Positions 1-8,354 of a stretch of 64,000 nucleotides of DNA are shown piece after piece (within the stretch, counting starts at the first letter, position 1; the number at the start of each line of letters is the position of its first letter). The notes beneath the pieces are model-generated. The model was not told the DNA's origin, searched no databases, and saw only the letters and a program-made list of their open reading frames with translations. Source of the stretch: an uncultured Eubacteriales bacterium (lineage in GTDB: Bacteria > Bacillota > Clostridia > Oscillospirales > CAG-272). The translations under genes were made by a program, and so were the position numbers. The stretch is from NCBI GenBank assembly GCA_949299535.1, contig CASGAQ010000003.1, positions 62,001 to 126,000 on the forward strand, read 5' to 3'.

Positions 1-226
1 TATCTTCAAGCGCCATGCCCTCGGAAAGCATAGTGGAAATTATCTTGGCGGTTAGAGTCGACAAAATACTCGCCTTAACGCCGCTTCCGAGACCGTCCGC
101 CAGAACGATGATAACTTCATCGTCTTTTTCAACTATTTCCACATGATCTCCGCACAACTGTTCGCCTTCATGATTTACGCTCGCATACCCGATATCGGCG
201 CAAAGGTCGTTATTATTTTTCATCAT
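1..226 (-). CDS. SpoIIE-type (PP2C) serine phosphatase, N-terminal part only
   Basis: The gene begins with ATGATG and runs off the left edge, so only about 75 residues are seen. The visible segment contains the acidic stretch VEKDDEVIIVLADGLGSGVKA, typical of the first metal-binding motif (ADGLGxG) of SpoIIE/RsbU-like PP2C phosphatases. It overlaps the end of the hydrogenase-like gene by about 14 bases, so the two are translationally coupled. Family knowledge: such phosphatases often sit beside PAS-containing [FeFe]-hydrogenase proteins in Clostridia and are thought to pass on their signal. The real target cannot be read here. Confidence 0.8.
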   Translation of the reverse strand, partial: MMKNNNDLCADIGYASVNHEGEQLCGDHVEIVEKDDEVIIVLADGLGSGVKASILSTLTAKIISTMLSEGMALED

Positions 227-1889
227 GCGGCATCGACTCCTTGAGTTTTGTAAGCGCTATTTTCGTTTCCGCCGCAGTCTCGCCGAGCAGTGAGGCTATT
301 TCCTGAACTATACGCATTTGCTTTTCGACCACCTTGTCAGCTATCTGCGCCGTTTGATTCACGATATCTTCCTTGGCGCGCCGTGCAAGCTCTTCTTCCG
401 TAACATCGCGCAGGATCGCAAGAAGCGTGTGCGACGTCTTGTCGTGAACTATCGTCTGTTCGATATATTTATCGTATTCGGCGAAATAATCGCGCTGGTT
501 GAATACTCTCTTGCCGTTTTCAAGCACCTCTATATAAGGTATGGGATCTGCAATACGCATGATATGATCGCCGAGTATTTCGGAAGCGGAAGATATATTG
601 AACATCTTCATGGCAGACTTATTTATCTGCTGAACTTCCAGTTCTTCGTTTACAACGATTATTCCGTTTGGCGTATTGCTTAAAATATTGTTGGAGAATC
701 TTTCGGACTTCTCCATAAGGAAAGGCAGGCACATATTTATATCCGCTTTTCCAAGGCAAACGGCAATGGCTTTTTCACGGCAAGTCTCATATCCGCAGGA
801 GCCGCAGTTAAGCTCGTCCTCAGGAGTATGCTTGCCGGTTTTTTTGAGCACCTCGCGTATTTCGCTTTCACAGGGCATATTTGCGCCATGTCCGATATGA
901 GAACGGTTCATATAAAGACCGCTTTCATACGTCGGCATATCAAAATCTTCTGCCCCGGCGTAATTTTCTACCGATTTGAAATGCCTTATGGGGGATTTGC
1001 CGTATTTGTCCATAACAGGACCGCCGATACAGCTTCCCGCGCACGCCGACATTTCTATAAAGCACTTTCCTATATTGCCCTCAGCTATATCGGAAAGCGC
1101 GGCTTTGCAATTTTCAACACCGTCAACTGTAAGGTATGTATACGTTTTATCGGAAAGGTCCATCGTTTTAAGGATACCTCCGACCGTCGGGAAAAGACGC
1201 GCGCGGCTCTTTTCACTGCTGTCCGACTCATGTTCGACTTCTATTTTCGCTTCTTTGAGCATCTCGGAAAGTTCTTCGAAAGTCAACACCGCGTCTACCG
1301 CATCAAGTTCAGACGCCTCGTCTTTTTTTGCAACGCACGGTCCGATGAATACTGTTTTCGCATCCGGATATCTTCGTTTTATGTCAATACAGTGTGCCTG
1401 CATGGGGGTAACTACCGGAGCCAAGTATTTAAGCAGCTCCGGATAGTACTTTCTGATAAGCAGGTTCACAGAATGACAGCAGGAAGAGATAATTATCTCT
1501 TCCTTGCCGTCTTTTATAAGTTTTTCGTATTCTCTTTTAACGAGAGTAGCGCCCAGCGCCGTCTCCTCCGCCGCAAAGAAGCCGAGCTTCTTGAGCGCTT
1601 TTTCCAAAGCGCCTATGCCCGTACGTTCAAAATAGGCCACGAAAGAAGGGGCGACCGAAGCGATCACCCTTTCGTTTTCGGACAAGAGAACCTTGACATA
1701 TTCCGTAGTATCTACGATTTCTTTAGCATTTTGCGGACAAACCACGAAGCAGTTGCCGCAAAGGATACAATCTTCATTTATTATATGAGCCTGATTTCCG
1801 GAAAAACGTATTGCTTTTACAGGGCAGTGGCGAATACATTTGTAACAGTTTTTACAATTTGATTTTTTAAGTCTTAAAACTGCCGCCAT
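213..1889 (-). CDS. PAS-containing [FeFe]-hydrogenase-like protein (sensory, group C-like)
   Basis: 558 residues. Order of domains: two 4Fe-4S ferredoxin motifs (Cys 12/15/18/22 and 41/44/47/51), a hydrogenase large-subunit C-terminal domain with the three H-cluster loops in recognisable form (SSCCHS, GPCVAKKDE, SACAGSCIGG), an extra CGSCGYxxC iron-sulfur motif, then a PAS domain (about 405-500) and a short coiled tail. No catalytic-type long N-terminal domain is present. The H-cluster cysteines are kept, but the surrounding residues differ from bidirectional enzymes (TSCCPxW is SSCCHSV). Together with the PAS domain and the coupled phosphatase gene this suggests a redox or hydrogen sensor rather than a bulk H2 producer; that role is inferred. 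Confidence 0.85.
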   Translation of the reverse strand: MAAVLRLKKSNCKNCYKCIRHCPVKAIRFSGNQAHIINEDCILCGNCFVVCPQNAKEIVDTTEYVKVLLSENERVIASVAPSFVAYFERTGIGALEKALKKLGFFAAEETALGATLVKREYEKLIKDGKEEIIISSCCHSVNLLIRKYYPELLKYLAPVVTPMQAHCIDIKRRYPDAKTVFIGPCVAKKDEASELDAVDAVLTFEELSEMLKEAKIEVEHESDSSEKSRARLFPTVGGILKTMDLSDKTYTYLTVDGVENCKAALSDIAEGNIGKCFIEMSACAGSCIGGPVMDKYGKSPIRHFKSVENYAGAEDFDMPTYESGLYMNRSHIGHGANMPCESEIREVLKKTGKHTPEDELNCGSCGYETCREKAIAVCLGKADINMCLPFLMEKSERFSNNILSNTPNGIIVVNEELEVQQINKSAMKMFNISSASEILGDHIMRIADPIPYIEVLENGKRVFNQRDYFAEYDKYIEQTIVHDKTSHTLLAILRDVTEEELARRAKEDIVNQTAQIADKVVEKQMRIVQEIASLLGETAAETKIALTKLKESMPHDEK

Positions 1890-1930
1890 ATTTTACCCCT
1901 TTCATAAAAGGAATCAAAGCCGGTTTTTCT

Positions 1931-2176
1931 TTATTTCAAACGACACAAAACCGTGTTTTTAAAAAATTCGTCAACGGTCTCGGGAGAAACGGAATAATAA
2001 TTTCCGTCCACCGTCACGCTCACGCCCGTTTCACATTTTCCCATGCAGAAAGTTCCGGAAAGAGATATGTCATCTTTCAAATTGTTTTCCGCAACAAGAG
2101 CCTGGAGACGTTCAACGACCTTGCGCGAGCCCTTCAAATGACAAGAACTGCCTATACAAATCGTGATGTTTACCAT
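1931..2176 (-). CDS. Thioredoxin-like [2Fe-2S] ferredoxin (NuoE-type)
   Basis: 81-residue protein with the CIGSSCHLKG start and a later CMGKC pair, the four-cysteine pattern (CxxxxC...CxxxC) of thioredoxin-fold 2Fe-2S ferredoxins found in NuoE and in electron-bifurcating hydrogenases. It lies 41 bases upstream of the hydrogenase-like gene on the same strand, so it probably delivers or senses electrons for that protein. Its short length means it is the bare domain without the NuoE helical extension. Cytosolic. Confidence 0.85.
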   Translation of the reverse strand: MVNITICIGSSCHLKGSRKVVERLQALVAENNLKDDISLSGTFCMGKCETGVSVTVDGNYYSVSPETVDEFFKNTVLCRLK

Positions 2177-2195
2177 TATATCGATCTCCCAAAAA

Positions 2196-2951
2196 TTATT
2201 CGAATTCTACTACATTTACCCAAGGAAGCAGGAATTCGCGTTCGTCAACGTGGCCTTTTACAGACTGGGAAGCGGCAACGATCGGAAGCCATTTCTGAAC
2301 ATACTGTTTTGCCGTATCCGTCTTTTTGCAGAACAGATTAAGATATTTTTCGGCAAATTCTTTGTCGCCGTCAAGGCAGAAAAGAAGGTATGTTCTTGCA
2401 ACATCGGCAGAAGCATTGCCCTGTGTAGCATGAGACCAGTCAAGGATATAAGCTTTGCCTTCGGGAGTGATTATAATATTGGAAGGGTTAAAGTCGCCGT
2501 GGCAAACTTTTTTATGCTTTGGCATACCTTCGAGTCTTTCGTGAAGCTCATATCTTGTTGTGGCGTCAAAATCGGTTTCATCGATCTTTCTGTCCATCTT
2601 GTCTTTGAGCTTGTTAAGCAGAGGAGCTTTTTTGGAGTGTACCTCGATCTGAAGGTCTACGAATAGGTTGAGGTATTCGTCCTTCTTATCGGGGTTTTCC
2701 TCCATAAGCTGCTGCAATGTTTTACCGGGGATATATTCTGAACGAATCGCCCATTTGCCGTCGAGTTTCATAACCTCAAGAACTTTCGGGATAGGAAGCT
2801 CGGTCTCTTCCGCTCTTGCCTGGTTGAGGGCTTCGTTAAGAACTTCGGATTTAGAATAATCCTCATCAAAAACTTTAATTACCGTATCTCCGTCACGGTA
2901 GATCGTTTTAGATGTGCGAACTGCTATGATTTTGTCAGCCTGAATACTCAT
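2196..2951 (-). CDS. Aminoglycoside/choline-kinase-like phosphotransferase (APH family)
   Basis: 251 residues with the APH-family kinase core: the Brenner-type motif CHGDFNPSNII (catalytic Asp) around residue 155 and the metal-binding DWSHA about 17 residues later. The N-terminal lobe is short and carries a GKTLQQL element. Such proteins phosphorylate hydroxyls of small molecules; the substrate cannot be told from sequence, and clinical aminoglycoside resistance should not be assumed. AAAGGGG lies 8 bases before the ATG. It heads the cluster with the 2Fe-2S protein and hydrogenase-like genes, separated by about 20 bases, so they may be co-transcribed. Confidence 0.78.
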   Translation of the reverse strand: MSIQADKIIAVRTSKTIYRDGDTVIKVFDEDYSKSEVLNEALNQARAEETELPIPKVLEVMKLDGKWAIRSEYIPGKTLQQLMEENPDKKDEYLNLFVDLQIEVHSKKAPLLNKLKDKMDRKIDETDFDATTRYELHERLEGMPKHKKVCHGDFNPSNIIITPEGKAYILDWSHATQGNASADVARTYLLFCLDGDKEFAEKYLNLFCKKTDTAKQYVQKWLPIVAASQSVKGHVDEREFLLPWVNVVEFE

Positions 2952-3004
2952 TATATATTCCCCTTTCTAGTTTGTTTATCTTAAATTTTTATAATTATTT
3001 TTAA

Positions 3005-5611
3005 TTATTTGCCGTAGTAAGCGTTGAGGTACATCTGCTTGATCTCGCTCATGAGCGGGTAGCGCGGGTTGGCACCTGTGCACTGATCGTCGAATGCCTG
3101 TTCCGTCATTTCGTCAAGACGAGCAAGGAAGTCAGCTTCATCGGGAACGTAGTCGCGGATAGTAGACTTGATACCTACTTTTGCTTTGAGTTCGTCGATC
3201 ATAGCAATGAGAGCTTCAAGCTTTTCTTCGTCGGTATTGCCCTTAGCGCCGAGGAAGTCGGCAACTTCAGCATAACGAGCGAGCGTATGAGGATGATCGT
3301 ACTGAGAGAACGTACCCATCTTTGCAGGAGCTTCGGCAGCATTGAAACGAAGAACTTCGTCTATCATAAGCGCATTGGCGATACCGTGAGGGATATGGTG
3401 GAATGCGCCGAGTTTATGAGCCATGGAGTGGCATACTCCGAGGAATGCGTTTGCGAAAGCCATACCTGCCATCGTAGCGGCATTAGCCATTTTTTCGCGG
3501 GCAACGGGATCGTTGGGGCCGTTGTCGTATGCGCGAGGCAGATATTCGAAAATCATCTGGAGAGAACGCAGAGCGATACCGTCCGTGTAATCCGTAGCCA
3601 TAATGGAAGCGTATGCTTCAAGAGCGTGAGTTACGGCGTCGATACCGGAAGCAGCGGTAAGTCCCTTAGGAGCGTTCATCATCATGTCAGCGTCAACGAT
3701 AGCCATGTTAGGCATAAGTTCGTAGTCGGCAAGAGGATATTTTACGCCTGTCTGCTCATCTGTGATAACTGCGAAAGGAGTAACTTCGGAACCTGTACCT
3801 GCAGAAGTGGGGATAGCGACAAAGTAAGCTTTTTCGCCCATCTTGGGGAATGTATAAGTTCTCTTTCTGATATCAATAAAGCGCATAGCCATATCAAGGA
3901 AGTCTGCTTCGGGGTGTTCGTAAAGAACCCACATGATCTTACCTGCGTCCATTGCGGAACCGCCGCCGACTGCGATAACAACGTCGGGAGCGAAAGCTGT
4001 CATAAGCTTAGCGCCTTCTCTTGCACAAGCAAGAGTCGGGTCGGGAGCAACATTGGAGAATGTTGTGAACATGATTCCCATTTCGGCGAGTTTGCTTTCG
4101 ATAGCTTTTGTATAGCCGTTATTGTAAAGGAAGCTGTCCGTTACTATAAAAGCTTTCTTTTTGTGCATAACCGTGCCGAGCTCGTCAAGAGCAACAGGCA
4201 GGCAGCCTTTTTTGATGTATACTTTTTCGGGTGTTCTGAACCAGAGCATATTTTCTCTCCTCTCGGCAACGCTCTTAATATTGAGAAGGTGTTTTGCGCT
4301 TACATTTTCGGAAACTGAGTTGCCGCCCCAGCTGCCGCAGCCAAGTGTAAGCGAAGGTGTAAGTTTGAAGTTATAAAGATCGCCGAGAGCACCGTGGGAA
4401 GAAGGTGTATTTACAACTATACGGCATGTCTTCATGGCAGCTTCGAATTTTTCGAGTTTTGCGCGTTCTGTAACTGCATTGAGATATACGGAAGATGTGT
4501 GACCGTAACCACCGTCTTCAACGAGCTTTTCAGCTTTTGTGATAGCGTCGTCAAAGTCTTTTGCGCGATACATAGCGAGAACGGGAGAAAGTTTTTCGTG
4601 AGCAAATTCTTCGGAAATATCCGTGCTTTCAACTTCACCTATAAGGATCTTTGTAGATTCGGGAACATCAACTCCGGCGAGAGCTGCGATCGTGTGAGCT
4701 TTCTGACCTACGATCTTAGCGTTAAGAGCGCCGTTGATGATGATCGTCTTGCGTACTTTTTCTGTTTCTTCTTCGTTGAGGAAGTAGCAGCCGCGATATT
4801 TAAATTCGGATTTAACTGCTTCGTAAACACCGTCAAGAACTATAACAGACTGTTCGGAAGCACAAATCATACCGTTATCGAAAGTCTTGGAGTGGATAAT
4901 GGAGCTTACCGCGAGTTTGATATCGGCGGTATCGTCGATGACTGCGGGAGTGTTACCTGCGCCGACACCGAGAGCGGGTTTGCCGCTGGAGTAAGCGGAT
5001 TTTACCATTGCGGGACCGCCCGTTGCGAGAATGATGTCAGCCTCTTTCATAAGAGTAGATGTCATTTCAAGAGAAGGAATGTCGATCCAGCCGATGATGT
5101 TTTCGGGAGCGCCTGCTTCAACGGCAGCTTCAAGAACTATCTTAGCAGCTTCTATTGTAGCTTTTTTAGCTCTGGGGTGAGGGCTTATCATGATACCGTT
5201 GCGTGTTTTAAGCGCGAGAAGGGATTTGAAGATAGCCGTAGATGTTGGGTTTGTCGTAGGGATAACTGCGGCAACAACGCCAATAGGTTCAGCAACCTTT
5301 TTAAAGCCGGCTTCTTTATCTTCTTCGATAACACCGCAAGTTTTCATGGTTTTGTATTTGTTATAAATATATTCGGAAGCAAAGTGATTTTTGATAACTT
5401 TGTCTTCAACGATACCCATGCCTGTTTCTTCACAAGCGAGTTTTGCAAGGTAGATTCTTGCCTTGTTAGCCGCGAGAGCCGCTGCTTTGAAGATCGCGTC
5501 TACCTGTTCCTGCGAATATGTCGCAAACTTTTTCTGAGCCGCTCTGATATCAGAGAGTCTTTGCATCATGCTGTCAACGCAATCAACAATAGGATAAGTG
5601 ATTTCTGCCAT
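3005..5611 (-). CDS. adhE: Bifunctional acetaldehyde-CoA/alcohol dehydrogenase
   Basis: 868 residues, the normal length for AdhE. The N-terminal half is a CoA-acylating aldehyde dehydrogenase with the catalytic cysteine in DNGMICASEQ; the C-terminal half is an iron-dependent alcohol dehydrogenase with the glycine-rich VIAVGGGSAMD and the metal-binding histidines in CHSMAHKLGAFHHIPHG. It reduces acetyl-CoA to ethanol with two NADH and re-oxidises NADH in fermentation; AdhE typically forms spirosomes. Upstream lie a LysR gene and rex in the same direction. The 116-base leader holds a sigma-A promoter, a Rex-like box and a LysR-type palindrome, which fits redox control by Rex. Confidence 0.97.
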   Translation of the reverse strand: MAEITYPIVDCVDSMMQRLSDIRAAQKKFATYSQEQVDAIFKAAALAANKARIYLAKLACEETGMGIVEDKVIKNHFASEYIYNKYKTMKTCGVIEEDKEAGFKKVAEPIGVVAAVIPTTNPTSTAIFKSLLALKTRNGIMISPHPRAKKATIEAAKIVLEAAVEAGAPENIIGWIDIPSLEMTSTLMKEADIILATGGPAMVKSAYSSGKPALGVGAGNTPAVIDDTADIKLAVSSIIHSKTFDNGMICASEQSVIVLDGVYEAVKSEFKYRGCYFLNEEETEKVRKTIIINGALNAKIVGQKAHTIAALAGVDVPESTKILIGEVESTDISEEFAHEKLSPVLAMYRAKDFDDAITKAEKLVEDGGYGHTSSVYLNAVTERAKLEKFEAAMKTCRIVVNTPSSHGALGDLYNFKLTPSLTLGCGSWGGNSVSENVSAKHLLNIKSVAERRENMLWFRTPEKVYIKKGCLPVALDELGTVMHKKKAFIVTDSFLYNNGYTKAIESKLAEMGIMFTTFSNVAPDPTLACAREGAKLMTAFAPDVVIAVGGGSAMDAGKIMWVLYEHPEADFLDMAMRFIDIRKRTYTFPKMGEKAYFVAIPTSAGTGSEVTPFAVITDEQTGVKYPLADYELMPNMAIVDADMMMNAPKGLTAASGIDAVTHALEAYASIMATDYTDGIALRSLQMIFEYLPRAYDNGPNDPVAREKMANAATMAGMAFANAFLGVCHSMAHKLGAFHHIPHGIANALMIDEVLRFNAAEAPAKMGTFSQYDHPHTLARYAEVADFLGAKGNTDEEKLEALIAMIDELKAKVGIKSTIRDYVPDEADFLARLDEMTEQAFDDQCTGANPRYPLMSEIKQMYLNAYYGK

Positions 5612-5631
5612 TTTTATTTCTCCTTCAAAAA

Positions 5632-5649
5632 AAATTACAATTTTAACAA
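5632..5649 (-). promoter_or_regulatory. Probable Rex operator before adhE
   Basis: Minus-strand TTGTTAA fits one half of the clostridial Rex consensus (TTGTTAA-N4-TTAACAA) exactly, while the other half (GTAATTT) keeps only TAA. It lies just downstream of the -10 box, where a bound Rex would block transcription. The rex gene nearby supports this; only one strong half-site makes it tentative. Confidence 0.45.
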
Positions 5650-5653
5650 TAAT

Positions 5654-5682
5654 ATTTTATCTTATCCGAGCTTATTTTGCAA
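5654..5682 (-). promoter_or_regulatory. adhE sigma-A promoter
   Basis: On the minus strand TTGCAA is followed after exactly 17 bases by TAAAAT, 43 bases before the adhE ATG. A GAAGGAG ribosome site follows. Confidence 0.65.
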
Positions 5683-5692
5683 TATAAAAAAA

Positions 5693-5719
5693 TGCATATC
5701 GATATGCAAATATCGATAT
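5693..5719. promoter_or_regulatory. Twin palindromes upstream of the adhE -35 (LysR-type site)
   Basis: TGCATATCGATATGCA (5693-5708) is a perfect 16-base palindrome, followed by ATATCGATAT (5710-5719). They sit immediately upstream of the adhE -35 box and just after the end of the LysR gene. Position and symmetry are typical of LysR activator sites (T-N11-A), so the neighbouring LysR protein is the natural candidate. Confidence 0.5.
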
Positions 5720-5727
5720 ATAAATAT

Positions 5728-6663
5728 CTATTTTGCATTTTCCGAGATATGGCGCTTGGCTTTTCCAAGCTCGTCTATAAAAAGCTTATCTATATTTGTA
5801 AACATATAGTCTGAATGACGTATGAGAACGTCCTTATATTTTCTTTCAGTTCCCTCACATCTTCTCTCCGTAAGACCGTAAAGCTTTAATATGCGCTTCG
5901 GTACGGGAGACGCCCACATGAAAGTATGTGGCAGCGTGCTTAATATATCCATTTGGCTACCGCGCTCAAAAACGAAAATATGGTTTCCGACTCCGTCGTC
6001 TAGTTCTTCTCGCTGAACAGTGCTCATGGGAAGCGAGGGCACATAAGGGTCCGCGTGCGCTATCTCCGTATATGGCTTGAGGTCTTCGATAACTATTTTG
6101 CTCTTTTGCGCCAGAGGACATTTTTCAGACATGAGCAACACGCTGTCAAATTCGCACACAAGCTCCGATTCCAGTCCTTTGCTGTCAAGCAACTCCTTGA
6201 AATATCTTTCGTAAGAGGAACGATACCTCAAAATACCGAGGTTGTAATCTGCGTTTATGATGTTGTTTATAGCGCGCATGGAATTTGTTTCCTTATAGAA
6301 AACGTCGGTACATTCGGAACGGTCGAGTTTTTTTACAAACTCTGTAAAAGCACACGAGATATAACTTGCGCGCGGAACCGAAATGGCAAACTTACGCGCC
6401 TCCGTTTTTTCTCCGCGATAAAGTTTTTCCACCGCGTCGACCTGTGCAAGTATCTTTTTTGCATATCCGAGAAATTCCTCGCCCTGCGGAGTCGGGTATA
6501 TGCCCTTCGGAGTGCGTTTGAAAATCTGTATGCCGAGAAAATCTTCAAGTTCGCGTATGGCTCTGCTGAGGTTCGGCTGACCCATATAAAGGTTATCCGC
6601 CGCTTTTGTTATTGATGAAGTCTTTTCAACTTCAACGGCATATTTCAGATGTAACAGATTCAT
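5728..6663 (-). CDS. LysR-family transcriptional regulator
   Basis: 311 residues. The N-terminus (about 1-60) is a LysR winged helix with the usual SSITKAADNLYMGQPNLSRAI recognition segment; the rest is the periplasmic-binding-like effector domain. It lies between rex and adhE on the same strand, 12 bases after rex and with a pair of palindromes between its stop codon and the adhE promoter. It is therefore a likely activator of adhE. The effector is not recognisable from sequence. Confidence 0.9.
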   Translation of the reverse strand: MNLLHLKYAVEVEKTSSITKAADNLYMGQPNLSRAIRELEDFLGIQIFKRTPKGIYPTPQGEEFLGYAKKILAQVDAVEKLYRGEKTEARKFAISVPRASYISCAFTEFVKKLDRSECTDVFYKETNSMRAINNIINADYNLGILRYRSSYERYFKELLDSKGLESELVCEFDSVLLMSEKCPLAQKSKIVIEDLKPYTEIAHADPYVPSLPMSTVQREELDDGVGNHIFVFERGSQMDILSTLPHTFMWASPVPKRILKLYGLTERRCEGTERKYKDVLIRHSDYMFTNIDKLFIDELGKAKRHISENAK

Positions 6664-6675
6664 CGGCGCACCTCC

Positions 6676-7308
6676 TTACGAGTCAAGATTTTTATGCAAA
6701 TGTTTGGAAAGAACGGCAAGAGACGAAGCAAGGTTTTCGTTTTCAACCAATACGCCGTCGGGGACGCGCAGTATGGTCGGTGCAAAATTCCATATTGCCT
6801 TAATGCCGAGCCTTACCAAAGTGTCGCAGACCGACTGTGCCTGCGACAAAGGTACAGTTATTATTCCGAGTTTTATATCCTCACGAAGACAAACCGCCTC
6901 CAATTCATCCATGGAGAGTACCGGCTTGCCGTTTATATTCCGACCGAAAACATCGGCGGAGTTATCGAACGCGGAAATCACATTTATTCCGTAGTCAGCA
7001 AATCCGTTATAAGAGATAAGCGCTTTTCCGAGGTTTCCCGCGCCGATCAGAACGGCTTTAGTCTGCGAGGCACAACCCAGACAATTTTCTATCTGAACTA
7101 TAAGTTCGTCAGTAAAATAACCTGTTTTAGGTCTGCCGCTTCCGCTCACCGCAGCCAGGTCTTTTCTCACCTGAACATTGTTGAGTCCGAACTTCTCCGC
7201 AATAGCCGTTGCGGAAACGGAAGGCGTATCCTTCCTGATAAGTTTCAGATAGTGCAGATATACGGGAAGTCTGCGTAAAGTCTGCAAAGATATGTTCTTA
7301 TCTTCCAT
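6676..7308 (-). CDS. rex: Redox-sensing transcriptional repressor Rex
   Basis: About 210 residues from the ATG at 7308 (MEDKNIS...). The winged helix (SLQTLRRLPVYLHYL, VQVRKDL) is followed by a Rossmann NADH-binding domain with GAGNLGKAL and the downstream GYFTDEL segment typical of Rex. Rex leaves DNA when NADH/NAD+ is high, derepressing fermentative genes such as adhE, two genes downstream. An upstream in-frame ATG at 7374 would add 22 residues outside the family consensus. GGAGG stands 17 bases before the chosen ATG, unusually far, so the start is not certain. Confidence 0.93.
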   Translation of the reverse strand: MEDKNISLQTLRRLPVYLHYLKLIRKDTPSVSATAIAEKFGLNNVQVRKDLAAVSGSGRPKTGYFTDELIVQIENCLGCASQTKAVLIGAGNLGKALISYNGFADYGINVISAFDNSADVFGRNINGKPVLSMDELEAVCLREDIKLGIITVPLSQAQSVCDTLVRLGIKAIWNFAPTILRVPDGVLVENENLASSLAVLSKHLHKNLDS

Positions 7309-7415
7309 AAAATATAAATAAAGTTCCTCCGTACAGGATCGAGCACCGAACAAAAGCAGAAGCTTCCGCCGCAAACTTTTCCCGCCTTTTTCATATGCCG
7401 TAATAGTTTAAATAT

Positions 7416-7444
7416 ATTTTACCACATTTTTTTATAAAATGCAA
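7416..7444 (-). promoter_or_regulatory. rex promoter
   Basis: Minus-strand TTGCAT, 17-base spacer, TAAAAT. It would drive rex and the LysR gene. Confidence 0.55.
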
Positions 7445-7521
7445 CAATTCCTTTTTCCATTGCAAATATTGTCCAAAAGCCGTATTTGCGCCGAAAAAGT
7501 AAAAAATATTTTGAAAATTCC

Positions 7522-7550
7522 TTGCGATTTTATCTTATTCGCGTTATAAT
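7522..7550 (+). promoter_or_regulatory. Promoter of the cytidylate-kinase-like gene
   Basis: TTGCGA, 17-base spacer, TATAAT. The gene starts 80 bases after the -10 with AGGAAAGGA as ribosome site. Confidence 0.6.
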
Positions 7551-7629
7551 AAAGATAATGGCAGAATATAGTATTTATGCCTTACGGCATGATATATAAC
7601 AATAAATCACACAGGAAAGGAAGCATATC

Positions 7630-8220
7630 ATGAGCAGCAAGATAGTAACCATAAGCAGAGAATACGGAAGCGGCGGCAAATATATAGGCGAACTCGTCGC
7701 AAAAAAATTAGGCATACCTTTTTACGACAAAGAAATAATGGAAAAGATAGCCGAAGAAACAGGCTTTGTGAACGAATTTATCGAGCGCCTTGCGGAATAT
7801 GCTCCGTCCAAAAGCATATTCGCATACGCTTTTGTAGGAAGAAACAGCCTGGGTGAATCAATGGAAGACTACATTCAGAATGTTCAGAGAAAAATAATCC
7901 TCGACCTTGCAGAAAAAGGTCCGTGCGTTATAGTGGGACGTTCGGCAGATTATATTCTGCGTGATCGCGCGGACGTTCTCAACGTATTTATACACGGCGG
8001 CGAAGAAGAAAAGAAAAAGCGTATCTGCAGTCTGCGCGGGGTTTCCGAGGCGGAAGCCGTAAAGCTCATGCGCGATATAGATAAAAAACGCAGCGTAAAC
8101 TATAAATACTATACCGGACAAACATGGGGAAATATAAAAAATTATATTCTCTCGCTCAACAGCACCGAGATAGGCGTGGAAAACTGCGCCGAGATTATAG
8201 CGCAGGTTTACAAATTATGA
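7630..8220 (+). CDS. Cytidylate kinase-like family protein
   Basis: 196 residues. The start (VTISREYGSGGKYIGELVAKKLG) has the short glycine-rich phosphate loop of the cytidylate-kinase-like family (Cytidylate_kin2), and CVIVGRSADYIL and the arginine-rich lid around 120-145 are also typical. These proteins are P-loop kinases of unproven substrate, common in Clostridia beside or apart from the true Cmk; nucleotide-monophosphate phosphorylation is a family inference. It stands alone between its own promoter and a strong hairpin. Confidence 0.85.
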   Translation: MSSKIVTISREYGSGGKYIGELVAKKLGIPFYDKEIMEKIAEETGFVNEFIERLAEYAPSKSIFAYAFVGRNSLGESMEDYIQNVQRKIILDLAEKGPCVIVGRSADYILRDRADVLNVFIHGGEEEKKKRICSLRGVSEAEAVKLMRDIDKKRSVNYKYYTGQTWGNIKNYILSLNSTEIGVENCAEIIAQVYKL

Positions 8221-8278
8221 TATCTTTTTTGTCCGCCGCTTATTCGCATAACTTATTCGCATAATAAAGAAATATTTT

Positions 8279-8340
8279 TAATGGACAATGTAAAAGCCGC
8301 TTTTGGCAAATGTCAAAAGCGGCTTTTACATTGTCCATTA
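8279..8340. terminator. 27-base perfect inverted repeat (bidirectional terminator)
   Basis: Two perfectly complementary 27-base arms (8279-8305 and 8314-8340) around an 8-base loop. The inner part (AAAAGCCGCTTTTG) ends in TTTT on both strands, so it can end transcription from both convergent genes. The perfect outer arms are longer than termination needs. Confidence 0.75.
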
Positions 8341-8354
8341 TCGAAAGACGCTCG

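Noticed and set aside
828..1862. 344-codon plus-strand frame opposite the hydrogenase-like gene
   Set aside because: Antisense shadow created by codon bias; no domain or ribosome site.
2196..2951. Calling the APH-family kinase an aminoglycoside resistance gene
   Set aside because: Only the general kinase motifs are seen; many such proteins act on other small molecules and the gene sits in a chromosomal metabolic context.
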